Shown: positions 16,715 to 24,862 of the stretch, one piece after another
Position numbering within the stretch: the stretch's first letter is position 1
Layout: the number at the start of each line of letters is the position of its first letter
DNA from: Hymenobacter sp. J193
Lineage (GTDB): Bacteria; Bacteroidota; Bacteroidia; Cytophagales; Hymenobacteraceae
Reading direction: 5' to 3'
Assembly (NCBI RefSeq): GCF_024700075.1
Contig: NZ_JAJONE010000001.1
Coordinates: 1,116,001 to 1,180,000, forward strand
Length of the DNA: 64,000 nt
Program-made: the position numbers and the translations under genes
The notes under the pieces: model-generated
The model's database searches: none
What the model saw: the letters and a program-made list of their open reading frames with translations, nothing else
Told to the model about the DNA's origin: nothing

Positions 16715-17254
16715 CTACTTGCGGGTGAGCCTGATGGGCACGATGCCGTTGTTGCCGGCCGGGTCGGTGAGGTCCAGAGGGCGCCCATCCAGCTGCAGTG
16801 TTTTCACGCGGTTGCGGTAGCAGGTGCAGCAGCCATCAGCCTCAAAGCTTCCTTCGATGTTCACCTCTGTCAGCTCGTAGCGCTGGGCGGGTTTGGCGTT
16901 CGGCAGCAGAATGCTGTAGGTATAGTCTTCGGTCACCAGGGTGTCGCGGGCCGGGAAGGGCAACGTACGGTCCAGCCGGATAGAGTCCGCTACGGCCGTT
17001 CGGCGCAGGACTATGCGGGCCGTATCCCGGCGGGGCGTTATTTTTTCGCTGACGGCCTGACGGATCAGCTGAATGGTATCCAGCTCCGCCGCCCGGAAAC
17101 CATTGCCGGTAGCCGAAGAATCGACGCTGAACTGCAGATAAATAGCATCGGCGTGCGCATCCTGGCACTCGTCGCAGGTAGAGCTGCCGCAGCAGGCCGC
17201 CAGGCTTAGCAGAAGCCCCAGAAATAAAATACTAAGTGGAAAGCGTGTGGCCAT
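16715..17254 (-). CDS. Cysteine-rich predicted lipoprotein
   Basis: A 179-residue protein with an N-terminal hydrophobic segment and lipobox LSLAAC, so it is probably anchored to a membrane. The mature N terminus is cysteine-rich (CCGSSTCDEC) and a further CCTC pair occurs near residue 143. The rest is predicted beta-rich, and no family is recognised. The start MATRFPLSILFLG gives a proper signal peptide; a TATCTTTG -7 box ends only 7 nt before this ATG, implying a nearly leaderless message. Confidence 0.72.
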   Translation of the reverse strand: MATRFPLSILFLGLLLSLAACCGSSTCDECQDAHADAIYLQFSVDSSATGNGFRAAELDTIQLIRQAVSEKITPRRDTARIVLRRTAVADSIRLDRTLPFPARDTLVTEDYTYSILLPNAKPAQRYELTEVNIEGSFEADGCCTCYRNRVKTLQLDGRPLDLTDPAGNNGIVPIRLTRK

Positions 17255-17261
17255 AGCGTTA

Positions 17262-17269
17262 CAAAGATA
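17262..17269 (-). promoter_or_regulatory. -7 box of lipoprotein gene
   Basis: TATCTTTG on the minus strand, 7 nt before the ATG at 17254. Confidence 0.6.
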
Positions 17270-17302
17270 CGGCCGCCATCCGCACCTGCTTGGAACGGGC
17301 AC

Positions 17303-17342
17303 AAAAGAAACGCCGGCTCCTGCAGGAGCCGGCGTTTCTTTT
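17303..17342 (-). terminator. Intrinsic terminator of the type IX-secreted gene
   Basis: An 18-bp perfect stem (17303-17320 with 17325-17342) containing ACGCCGGCTCC/GGAGCCGGCGT and A/T-rich ends, 15 nt after the stop at 17358. Confidence 0.93.
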
Positions 17343-17357
17343 GCGTTATCGGCAAGG

Positions 17358-18242
17358 CTAGTTCTTAACAAAGCGCTGGGTTTCGGTGCCGGTACGGGTA
17401 GTTATTTTCAGGTAGTACGTGCCCCGGCTTAGGTCCTGGGTGGGCAGGTCGAAGGTGTGGCCGCCTTTCTCCTGCTCCGCCTGCAGGAGCGTCCGCAAGG
17501 TGGTGCCGCGGCTGTCGAGCAGCTCTATCAGCACACTGCCGGACTTCGGCACGTCGTATTGTACCTGGCTGCGTGGCTCTATCGGATTAGGATACACGCT
17601 CATACGGCCGGGCGCAGGCAAAACGGCCGAGGCGGAGGAACGCGCCGGCGCAGCCGGATCAAACAACAAGAAACGCGTGGCGGTAAACTGGGCATCGGGC
17701 TTTGACAAATGCTGCTTCTTGGGCTTGTTATCCAGGGGCTGGGTAGGGTCGGACTGGGTGTATTTCTGCCGGATGGCCTGCAGGTCGGCGGTCCATTTCT
17801 CGCGCTGCGGCTGCACCTCGGCGGCCAGCTCCCGAATCTGGGGCTCGTACTTTTTGGCCAGCTGTTTTACCTCCCGGTCTACTTTCTGCCGGGCTTCGCG
17901 CAGGCTGCGGGCCTGCTGGCGTTGCGCTTCCGTCAGTTCCGGGCGCGGCCCCTTAGGTACCCCAGCTTGCTGCAGGCTGCGCCGAAACTCCCGCTGCTGC
18001 TTCTGCAGGGAGCTGAGCTGCGCCCGGTATTCGGCCACCTGCACCCGGTCGGCGGCACTAAGCTGGGCCTCCAGCTTCAGGCGCTGCTGGCGCACTACCG
18101 GCAGCACTTGCTGCTGCAGGTACGCCTGAGTTTCCTGGCGTACCGGGTTGGAGGCGTAGTCGGCCACCGAAAAATGAGGACGGCCCAGCAGCAGTAAAGC
18201 CAGCGTGCTGAGGCGGGCAATGGTCAATAAAGAGGTCTTCAT
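17358..18242 (-). CDS. Secreted protein with type IX sorting domain
   Basis: A 294-residue protein: a signal peptide (MKTSLLTIARLSTLALLLL), a long charged helical region (about 35-165) rich in Gln, Arg and Glu that should form coiled coil, a linker, and a C-terminal Por-secretion domain (from SVYPNPIEP, near 216) with LLDSRGTTL, LSRGTYYLKI and a Lys-rich end. The C-terminal domain directs export through the type IX system and surface attachment. The start at 18242 gives the best signal peptide. An IS1182-like element has landed 63 nt upstream. Confidence 0.85.
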   Translation of the reverse strand: MKTSLLTIARLSTLALLLLGRPHFSVADYASNPVRQETQAYLQQQVLPVVRQQRLKLEAQLSAADRVQVAEYRAQLSSLQKQQREFRRSLQQAGVPKGPRPELTEAQRQQARSLREARQKVDREVKQLAKKYEPQIRELAAEVQPQREKWTADLQAIRQKYTQSDPTQPLDNKPKKQHLSKPDAQFTATRFLLFDPAAPARSSASAVLPAPGRMSVYPNPIEPRSQVQYDVPKSGSVLIELLDSRGTTLRTLLQAEQEKGGHTFDLPTQDLSRGTYYLKITTRTGTETQRFVKN

Positions 18243-18304
18243 ACAGGCAGAAACGAACAAATGAGCAATGGCTGTATAGAGGCCTCAACCAAGTTCAGGT
18301 TTAA

Positions 18305-18310
18305 CGACCG
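18305..18310. repeat. Left target-site duplication of the IS
   Basis: CGACCG immediately left of the IS; the same six bases stand immediately right of it at 19903-19908. Confidence 0.85.
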
Positions 18311-19902
18311 TGGCTGTTGCAGAACCCGGGTTCGTACAGGGAAGATGCAAGGCAAGAAGCCGTTTCTCGACAAAGAGGTGACCCACTTTCGGCTCAGTGA
18401 GCGGGTGCCGCGCCATAATCTGTACCGCCGGCTGGCCGAGCTCGTCGACTGGTCGTTTCTCTACGACGAGACCCGGACGCTGTACAGCCACACAGGCCAG
18501 CCCTCTTTGGACCCGGTCGTGTTCTTCAAGCTCGTGCTGGTGGGCCGGCTGGAAAACCTGGTCAGCGACCGCCGCCTGGTCGAACACTGCGCCCTGCGGC
18601 TCGACATCTTGTTGTTTCTGGGCTACGAGGTGGACGAGGAATTGCCCTGGCATTCCACGGTGAGCCGCACGCGGCAGCTCTTTCCGGCCGCGGTCTTCGA
18701 GCGCCTGTTCGACCACGTCTTTGCCCAGTGCGTGGCCCGGGGCCTGGTCGCCGGCGACACGCAGGCCGTCGACTCGGCGCCCGTCAAGGCCAATGCTTCC
18801 TTGGAAACGGTGCTGGAAAAGAGGACAACGGGTGTCAAAAGTCCCTTTCTGGCCACGGACGAGGCGGCTACCGCGCCGGCTGCGTCCGTGGTGACGGCTC
18901 CGGCCCACCAGCTGCGCAACCTGGCCGCTCACCAGGCCCGGCTCGCCACCCACTCCAGCGTACCCGGCGCGCAGCACGAAAAAGCCCGCTTGCTCAGCAA
19001 CAAGACCCACTACAGCCCCACCGACCCCGACGCGCGCATCTCCATCAAGCCCGGCAAAGCCCGGGCCCTGAACTACCTCTGCAGCCTGGCCGTGGACACG
19101 GCTAAGGGCGTGATCAGCCACGTGCAGGCCGATTTCGCCGATAGTCGCGACAGCCTGCACCTACCCCGCTTACTCACCGGCCTGCAGCAACGGTTACGGT
19201 CCCAGCAGCTGCGCATGCAGGAGCTGCTGGCCGATGCGGGCTACGCCAACGGCACCAACTACGCCCTGCTCGAAGCCCAGCAGGTGACGGCCTGGATCCC
19301 GGTTTTTGGCCGCTATAAGGCCGCTATCGAGGGCTTTACCTACCGGGCCTCAACCGATGACTACACCTGTGCCGCCGGCAAGGTCCTCTCGTTTCGTAAG
19401 TACGACACCTCGGCTGACGGCACCGGGCTGAAGATCTACTGGGCCACCTGCTCGGACTGCCAGCAGTGCCCGCTCAAGCCCACCTGCGTGCCCGGGGCCA
19501 AGCGCAAGCAGCTCACCCGCACGCTCTACGACGAGCCGTACCGCCGGGCCTGGCAGCGCCAGCAAAGCCGCCGGGGCCAACACATGCGCCGGGTGCGCCA
19601 GGGCACGGTGGAGCCCGTCTTCGGGAATCTGCTCCATCACTACGGCCTACGCCGGATGAACGTGCGCGGCCAGGCCGGAGCCCACAAGACGATGCTGCTC
19701 ACGGCCGTAGCCTACAACCTGAAAAAGCTGCTTAAGTACCGGCCCAACCGGCAAGTGAGCCTGACCATGGCCCTGCCACAGCCATTACTGGCCGCTGCCA
19801 GGCGCTAGTATAGCTCAACTGCCCGACCTTGACGCACAGATGGAAACTCGCACAGTAACGGGCTGGAAAAAGAGCCGAACGAAACGAGTTCTGCAACAGC
19901 CA
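18311..19902 (+). mobile_element. IS1182-family-like insertion sequence, intact
   Basis: A 1592-bp element with terminal inverted repeats TGGCTGTTGCAGAAC (18311-18325) and GTTCTGCAACAGCCA (19888-19902), perfect over 15 bp, and 6-bp direct repeats CGACCG outside. It carries one full-length transposase gene. Intact ends, target duplication and an unbroken frame suggest recent insertion. It sits between the start of the type IX-secreted gene and the terminator of the lipoprotein gene at 19986. Confidence 0.93.
18345..19808 (+). CDS. IS1182-like transposase
   Basis: A 487-residue DDE transposase. The N-terminal part has the DPVVFFKLVLVGRLENLVSDRR segment in family style, then HSTVSRTRQLF. The first catalytic Asp is in AVDSAPVKANAS, the second in LLADAGYANG and the Glu in VEPVFGNLLHHYGLRRM. 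A CxxCxxCPLKPTC zinc-like cluster lies before the Glu. The start MQGKKPFLDKEV is 34 nt inside the left end; the longer open frame would begin outside the IS. Confidence 0.95.
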   Translation: MQGKKPFLDKEVTHFRLSERVPRHNLYRRLAELVDWSFLYDETRTLYSHTGQPSLDPVVFFKLVLVGRLENLVSDRRLVEHCALRLDILLFLGYEVDEELPWHSTVSRTRQLFPAAVFERLFDHVFAQCVARGLVAGDTQAVDSAPVKANASLETVLEKRTTGVKSPFLATDEAATAPAASVVTAPAHQLRNLAAHQARLATHSSVPGAQHEKARLLSNKTHYSPTDPDARISIKPGKARALNYLCSLAVDTAKGVISHVQADFADSRDSLHLPRLLTGLQQRLRSQQLRMQELLADAGYANGTNYALLEAQQVTAWIPVFGRYKAAIEGFTYRASTDDYTCAAGKVLSFRKYDTSADGTGLKIYWATCSDCQQCPLKPTCVPGAKRKQLTRTLYDEPYRRAWQRQQSRRGQHMRRVRQGTVEPVFGNLLHHYGLRRMNVRGQAGAHKTMLLTAVAYNLKKLLKYRPNRQVSLTMALPQPLLAAARR

Positions 19903-19908
19903 CGACCG
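19903..19908. repeat. Right target-site duplication of the IS
   Basis: CGACCG, identical to 18305-18310. Confidence 0.85.
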
Positions 19909-19946
19909 AAAAAATAAAACCGCTCCGGCAGGGCGCCAGAGCGGTT
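19909..19946 (-). terminator. Intrinsic terminator of lipoprotein gene
   Basis: AACCGCTC (19918-19925) pairs with GAGCGGTT (19939-19946), with a T-rich run on the minus strand after the stem. The IS right end is immediately beyond it. Confidence 0.85.
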
Positions 19947-19985
19947 CTTGCTCTAATCCAACGATAAGCGGCCGTTATCGTCGGC

Positions 19986-20687
19986 TTATTCTTCGTTGGG
20001 TTGGGTAGTGGAAGCGGCGGCAGGAGCCAGCTCTATTTCCTGCCCGGTGCCCGTTGGAACGCTTTCCTCGCCCGTCATGGGACCGGCCGTGATGAGGTGA
20101 GCCCGCAGGCGGGTGGCGGCGCTGTCGAGCTGCGGCTTGATCTGGGCCAGGGCCTGGCGCAGAGCTTCGGCATCGGCCAGGCGGGGCGCAGCCGTCTGAG
20201 AGTAGCCGTGGTACATAGCCACCCGCACATTGGAGCTACCTGTCCCTACATAGGAGCCCACAACGTCCCCGTTGGCATCAATTACCTGCAGTTCGGCACG
20301 CAGCTTGGTGCGGAAGTACTCAATAGGAATACCCAGCAGGCTGGGCGTAAGCATACCCAGCATCTGAATAACGTGGAACCCTTTGCCACCGCGCGTGATC
20401 TGGGCTTCCGTCACCTGCAGCTTCATGTAGCCGAATTTGGCGCTGCTGTCGTTTGGCTCCAGCAGGTTCTGCTTGGCTTCGCGCTGAAAAATCTGAATCG
20501 GGTCGGTGGTGGCTTCATCCTCAATACGGTTGAGGGGGCCGTTTTCCACCGCCACCTCGAGGGCGGGCAGACGCATTGTCAGCGCCGCCGGATTGGCTTT
20601 AAACATGATCCGGTCGGCGGAGCGGCAGCTGCCTAGTAATAAAGCCGGGAAAGCACAAAGCAATACAGCGCGGTGTAGAAGTAGCAT
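19986..20687 (-). CDS. Predicted lipoprotein, unknown function
   Basis: A 233-residue protein with signal MLLLHRAVLLCAFPALLLGSC, where LLGSC is the lipobox, so it is membrane-anchored. The body contains a block EYFRTKLRAELQVIDANGDVVGSYVGTG, resembling the beta-rich trafficking-type lipoproteins, and ends in a low-complexity Ala/Thr/Pro/Glu tail. No enzyme motif is seen. It is followed by an intrinsic terminator beside the IS. Confidence 0.78.
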   Translation of the reverse strand: MLLLHRAVLLCAFPALLLGSCRSADRIMFKANPAALTMRLPALEVAVENGPLNRIEDEATTDPIQIFQREAKQNLLEPNDSSAKFGYMKLQVTEAQITRGGKGFHVIQMLGMLTPSLLGIPIEYFRTKLRAELQVIDANGDVVGSYVGTGSSNVRVAMYHGYSQTAAPRLADAEALRQALAQIKPQLDSAATRLRAHLITAGPMTGEESVPTGTGQEIELAPAAASTTQPNEE

Positions 20688-21037
20688 GGTGGTTAGGCGA
20701 GTAGTGTAGCGTTCAAGTTCCGAAAGTAACAGACTGATATAGAAATACGTGCATTTTATAATAGGAGTATAAATATTACTTTTTGACTTATTATTAGATA
20801 GCCAAAATTTACTTATTTAATGCAACAATATATTGTACGAATTATCTGACAGGCGCACTTTTACTACATATCCCTCACATTATTATGTGATACGGAAATG
20901 GGTTTGATAGAACATTGCTAATAATACGACAAACGCTATTAAGCTGTACAATAAGTTTTGCATAGGCCTTAAAACAGGTTTCCCCGTTTCTGCTGGCCAG
21001 AAACGGGGAAACGGACGCCTTCGGTTTTACGAAGCCT
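20688..21037. other. AT-rich intergenic region
   Basis: A 350-bp gap between the lipoprotein start and the symporter stop. The stretch from about 20720 to 20970 is far richer in A and T than the rest of the window (for example TATAATAGGAGTATAAATAT near 20757). No convincing gene, tRNA or known RNA is visible. It contains the symporter terminator at its right end and presumably the lipoprotein promoter at its left. Confidence 0.6.
20978..21012 (-). terminator. Intrinsic terminator of symporter gene
   Basis: GTTTCCCCGTTTCT (20978-20991) pairs perfectly with AGAAACGGGGAAAC (20999-21012); located 26 nt past the stop. Confidence 0.88.
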
Positions 21038-22453
21038 CTAGTGATGCGCCAGGCTGCTGTCGGCCTCAGCCAGATCCAGCACCGGGTCGGGCGCCACAAA
21101 GTTGTCCACGAACTCGCCCTCCCAGCGGGCCACCACGGCCGTAGCAAGGCAGTTGCCCAGCACGTTCACCGCCGTCCGGGCCATGTCCATCAGTGCATCA
21201 ATGCCCAGGATGATGAATACCGGCCACGACGGCAGGTTGAACGAAGCCACCGTGGCCAGCAGAATCACGAGGGAAGCACGTGGCACGCCGGCTACGCCCT
21301 TGCTGGTGAGCATAAGCGTAAACACCATCACCAGCTGCTGGCCAAACGACAAGTCGATGCCGGCGGCCTGCGCCACAAACACCGCCGCCAGCGACAGGTA
21401 GAGAGTGGTGCCATCGAGGTTAAAGGAGTAGCCCGTAGGCATCACAAAGGCCACCACCCGGCGTGGTACCCCAATGCTTTCCATGGCCTCCATGGCCCGG
21501 GGCAGCGCCGCTTCCGACGACGTAGTGGCAAAAGCAATGCTCACGGGCTCGGCAATAGCCTGAATAAAGCGCCGGAGCGGGATGCGGGCAATCAGGGCGA
21601 TGGGCAGCAGCACCAGCAGCACGAACGAAAGCAGCGCGGCGTAGAGCGTCAGCAGCAGCTTGAAGGCATTGAAGAGCGGGTCGAAACCCATTTTGCCCAC
21701 TGTGTAAGCCAGCGCGCCGCCCACGCCAATTGGGGCGAAGTACATAACCACGTTGGTGAACTTGAACATCACCTCCGAAAGGCTTTCCGACCACTCCAGC
21801 ATGGGGCGGCGGTGCTTGCCGTGTACCATAGCCAGCCCAATGGCGAAAATGATGGCAAATACCACCACTTGCAACACCTGTCCTTCGGCTATGGACTTGG
21901 CAATGTTTTCGGGGAAAATGTGCAGGATTATGTCGCTCGTGCTTTGCTCCACGGCCTGCAGCTTCTCAGTATCGGCGGCAATGCCGGAACGGTCGATGCC
22001 GGCGCCGGCGCGGGTGAGGTTGATGGCCGCCAGCCCGATGAACAGCGCAAACGTGGTGACAATTTCAAAGTAGATCAGTGCCTTCAGCCCCATGCGGCCC
22101 ACCTGCTTGAGGTCGGCGTGGCCAGCAATGCCTACCACCAACGTGGCGAATACCAGCGGCGCAATAATGGTCTTGACCAGTCGCAGGAATACGTCACTGA
22201 GCACTTTCAGCTGCACGGCCACCGTCGGGAAGTCGTGGCCGATTTCGGCCCCGACCAGCATACTCACCACAATCCAGAAGGTGAGAGAGCGGCGCTCGGT
22301 GGCGTAGGCAACCACGGCGGCCAGGGCCAGCCAGCGGGCTACCCGGGCTACTACCGGGTCCAGGGCCAGCAGCTGATAGTTGGAAAGAACGGTGAGGATG
22401 GCAGCCAGCACGAGCAGCAGCCCGGCCAGCAGTGCGAAACGCGAAAACTTCAT
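21038..22453 (-). CDS. Dicarboxylate/amino acid:cation symporter (DAACS family)
   Basis: A 471-residue inner-membrane symporter of the GltP/DctA type, importing glutamate, aspartate or C4-dicarboxylates with H+ or Na+. Signatures in order: the serine-rich re-entrant loop AFATTSSEAALP, PTGYSFNLDGTTLYL in helix 7, the second re-entrant loop MLTSKGVAGVPRASLVIL, and ALMDMARTAVNVLGN in helix 8 with the substrate-binding Asp, Arg and Asn. The start MKFSRFALLAG was chosen because a -7 box lies 34-41 nt upstream of it. The substrate cannot be fixed from sequence. Confidence 0.94.
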   Translation of the reverse strand: MKFSRFALLAGLLLVLAAILTVLSNYQLLALDPVVARVARWLALAAVVAYATERRSLTFWIVVSMLVGAEIGHDFPTVAVQLKVLSDVFLRLVKTIIAPLVFATLVVGIAGHADLKQVGRMGLKALIYFEIVTTFALFIGLAAINLTRAGAGIDRSGIAADTEKLQAVEQSTSDIILHIFPENIAKSIAEGQVLQVVVFAIIFAIGLAMVHGKHRRPMLEWSESLSEVMFKFTNVVMYFAPIGVGGALAYTVGKMGFDPLFNAFKLLLTLYAALLSFVLLVLLPIALIARIPLRRFIQAIAEPVSIAFATTSSEAALPRAMEAMESIGVPRRVVAFVMPTGYSFNLDGTTLYLSLAAVFVAQAAGIDLSFGQQLVMVFTLMLTSKGVAGVPRASLVILLATVASFNLPSWPVFIILGIDALMDMARTAVNVLGNCLATAVVARWEGEFVDNFVAPDPVLDLAEADSSLAHH

Positions 22454-22486
22454 GCGAAAACCAAGCAGAATAGATGGGAGGTCTGG

Positions 22487-22494
22487 CAAAGATA
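22487..22494 (-). promoter_or_regulatory. -7 box of symporter promoter
   Basis: TATCTTTG on the minus strand, about 34 nt before the ATG. Confidence 0.65.
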
Positions 22495-22591
22495 GGTTTT
22501 TAGGACACGGCTACCTGCCGGGCCAGTAGCGCGGCGGATTACCGCTGTCCGTACCTTGCTGCCTCGCTTTACTTTCAGCCCTACCCCACCT

Positions 22592-23620
22592 ATGCTGAAC
22601 TGGACTCTGCAGGCCCGGCCGCTGCCGCTTCGCTACACCTGGAAAATCTCCCGCAATGCCTCCGAGGCTAAAACCAACCTGTTCGTTGGCGTTGCAGAGG
22701 CTGGTAAGAGTTCCGCCGGCTGGGCTGAAGCGGCGCCTAACATCCGCTACGGCGAAACGCCCGAGCTACTGCAAAGCCAGTTTGAGGGGCTGCAGATAGC
22801 CGGACTACCCCTGGTGCAAAGCGAAGACGACCTAGCCGCACTGCTACATGCCCATCCCGTAGCCTATGCCCTGCGGTTTGCTCTCGAAGCGGCCTACATC
22901 CATCTGCGGGCTGCCGGCCAGCGTCAGTTCGTGTGGCAATACCTGGGCGTGCCGGCCCCGGTGCCCGTGCCCACGGCATTTTCCCTACCCATTATGGAGC
23001 CCGGCGCGGTAGCAGGGTTTCTGGCTGAGCACCGCGCCGGGCGCTTTTCCCTGCTGAAAGTGAAAGTCAACCGGGAAAGTGGACTGGAACTGCTGCGGGC
23101 CGTGACGCAGGCATTGCCCGGGCAGCCGCTTATCGTGGATGGCAACGAAGCCTGGGCCGATGCCAATTCCCTGCTGCAGTTTCTGGAAGCCTGCCAGCAG
23201 CTGCCGGGCCTGCAGGTGCGGGTGCTGGAGCAGCCTTTGCCCGCCGCCGCGGCCGCCGACTATTGCTACCTGCGGCCGCGCAGCCCATTTCCGCTTTTTG
23301 CCGATGAGTCGGTGACGCACGACGCGGATTTTGCCGACACAGCCCGGCAGTTTCACGGCGTGAACATGAAGCTGATGAAAGCCGGCGGCTACCGGCAGGG
23401 ACTGGAAATCCTGCGCCAGACGCGGGCACACAGCCTGCAAACCATGCTGGGCTGCATGGTCGAAACCTCACTGGGCATCTGGTCGGCAATGCAGGTGAGC
23501 GGGCTGGCCCAGGTGCACGACCTTGACGGTTTCCTGATTATACGAGACGAGCCCTTCGGTTTCGTGCGGGAAACCGAAGGGCTCGTGGTGGCGCAGGCGG
23601 GGGCGCCGCTGTTGATCTAA
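22592..23620 (+). CDS. Enolase-superfamily dipeptide epimerase-like enzyme
   Basis: A 342-residue enzyme of the muconate-lactonising/dipeptide-epimerase subgroup. The catalytic KxK is in LLKVKVN (near 155), metal ligands are Asp in VDGNEAW, Glu in VLEQPLP and Asp in FADESVT, and the second lysine is in NMKLMKAGG. Such enzymes in Bacteroidota usually epimerise L-Ala-D/L-Glu from murein peptides, but the subgroup is diverse, so the substrate is a family-based inference. The start MLNWTLQARPL was chosen as the usual N terminus. Confidence 0.88.
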   Translation: MLNWTLQARPLPLRYTWKISRNASEAKTNLFVGVAEAGKSSAGWAEAAPNIRYGETPELLQSQFEGLQIAGLPLVQSEDDLAALLHAHPVAYALRFALEAAYIHLRAAGQRQFVWQYLGVPAPVPVPTAFSLPIMEPGAVAGFLAEHRAGRFSLLKVKVNRESGLELLRAVTQALPGQPLIVDGNEAWADANSLLQFLEACQQLPGLQVRVLEQPLPAAAAADYCYLRPRSPFPLFADESVTHDADFADTARQFHGVNMKLMKAGGYRQGLEILRQTRAHSLQTMLGCMVETSLGIWSAMQVSGLAQVHDLDGFLIIRDEPFGFVRETEGLVVAQAGAPLLI

Positions 23621-23621
23621 A

Positions 23622-24236
23622 CTATTTCAGCTGCTGCAGTTGCTGCTCCAGCTGCTGAATCTGCTGGTCGAGCTGGCTGGTATCGGTGGGGCGCTGGGCA
23701 TTCACGCTCAGCAGGGAAATCTTCTGGTTGAGAAGCTGAATTTTCTGCGCCATCAGATCCAGGCGCGAACTCAGGGACGTGAGCCGGCTGTCGAAATCAG
23801 CAGGCGACATGGCCGCGCCCCGCTCTACATAAGGGTCGAACTTGGCACCGGGCTCGGCTTTCTGCCCGCGGGCCGCGGCGGCACTGGCCGGGGTAGCAAA
23901 GATTATTTCGCCGCCGCTGGTCACATAGTCACCTTCCTGCAGCGTGGTAATCTTGCCGCCGGGCAGCTCCACGATGCCGCTTTTATAGTTGACCTTGGTG
24001 CCATTGCCCAGGCGCACGTTCTGGGTGAGCGGCGTGGGCCGCCCCCCCTGCACCAGCACCACGCTCCCGTTTTGCATCAGAAAACGGTCGGAAGCCCCGG
24101 TGCTGACGGCGCCGGCCGGTTTCGGCGCGGTTTTGGTTTGGGCGGCGGCATCAAGCGAGGCCACCAAGGCCAGCGCGAGTAAAGCGGAAGAAAAAAACGG
24201 CGCATAAGCGGTTGAGTTCAGGAGTGTCAGCCTCAT
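23622..24236 (-). CDS. Secreted DUF6799-like protein with C-terminal coiled coil
   Basis: A 204-residue exported protein. After a signal peptide ending near SLDAAAQT there is a repeat-like domain (residues about 50-110: FLMQNGSVVLVQGGRPTPL, then VRLGNGTKVNYKSGIVEL, then LQEGDYVTSGG) resembling DUF6799, common in Hymenobacter and relatives. The C terminus is a Gln/Leu-rich coiled coil (QLDQQIQQLEQQLQQLK). The function of the domain is not known. It ends one nt from the convergent epimerase gene. Confidence 0.78.
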   Translation of the reverse strand: MRLTLLNSTAYAPFFSSALLALALVASLDAAAQTKTAPKPAGAVSTGASDRFLMQNGSVVLVQGGRPTPLTQNVRLGNGTKVNYKSGIVELPGGKITTLQEGDYVTSGGEIIFATPASAAAARGQKAEPGAKFDPYVERGAAMSPADFDSRLTSLSSRLDLMAQKIQLLNQKISLLSVNAQRPTDTSQLDQQIQQLEQQLQQLK

Positions 24237-24308
24237 ACGCAACTGCGCTTATCAAGGATAAAGCAGAACTTGCCGCCGAAAAAAATCTTCCATTTTCAGG
24301 AAACGATG

Positions 24309-24339
24309 TTTGTACATTAAATGTATGTACATATATTTG
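24309..24339 (+). promoter_or_regulatory. marR promoter with overlapping palindromic operator
   Basis: TTTG (24309-24312), exactly 19 nt, then TATATTTG (24332-24339): a full Bacteroidota consensus 20 nt before the marR ATG. Inside it lies a palindrome-like TGTACATtaaATGTATGTACA (24311-24331), the type of site a MarR dimer binds, so self-repression is likely. Confidence 0.8.
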
Positions 24340-24359
24340 CAGCGTAATTCCTGGATAGC

Positions 24360-24821
24360 ATGTCCCATTCCATGAGAATTGAAGACGAGATTAAGCAGGC
24401 CAACTTTCAGAGTGTCTACCAGAAAGTATACATCAACCTGGTGTATACGGCTGGCTGGCTGGAGCTCCGGCAGGCGGCGGCTTTCAAAGAATTCAATATC
24501 ACCTTACCCCAGTATAACGTGCTGCGGATTCTGCGGGGCCAGCACCCCCGGCCTTCAACCGTCAACATGCTGATTGAGCGCATGCTGGACAAAACCAGCA
24601 ACGCCTCACGCATCGTGGACAAGCTGGAGGCCAAGCAGCTCGTTACGCGCCGGGTGTGCCCCAGCAACCGCCGCGCCGTGGATATCTGCATCACGGAAGC
24701 GGGGCTGGCGCTGCTGGATACCATGCAGCCGATGGTGGAGCAGCAGGCGCACGGCCTGCACAAGCTGTCGGAGCAGGAAGCCGAGCAGCTGAGCCATCTG
24801 CTGGATAAACTTCGAGACTAA
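24360..24821 (+). CDS. MarR-family transcriptional regulator
   Basis: A 153-residue winged-helix regulator. It has the MarR layout: an N-terminal dimer helix, a recognition region LPQYNVLRILRG...MLIERMLDKTSNASRIVDKLEAKQLVTRR, and the wing CPSNRRAVDICITEAG, then C-terminal dimerisation helices. It is followed after 41 nt by a yceI gene, and its promoter contains a dyad, so it probably represses itself and yceI until an inducer binds. The inducer is unknown. Confidence 0.93.
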   Translation: MSHSMRIEDEIKQANFQSVYQKVYINLVYTAGWLELRQAAAFKEFNITLPQYNVLRILRGQHPRPSTVNMLIERMLDKTSNASRIVDKLEAKQLVTRRVCPSNRRAVDICITEAGLALLDTMQPMVEQQAHGLHKLSEQEAEQLSHLLDKLRD

Positions 24822-24862
24822 TTTTTCACGCGTACTTTTTCTCTTTTCTCTTTTTCATTGTC

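Noticed and set aside
18261..18344. Upstream start for the IS transposase
   Set aside because: This start lies outside the left inverted repeat and would not move with the element.
20720..20970. Replication origin in the AT-rich island
   Set aside because: No DnaA-box cluster and no dnaA, dnaN or gidA-type neighbours.
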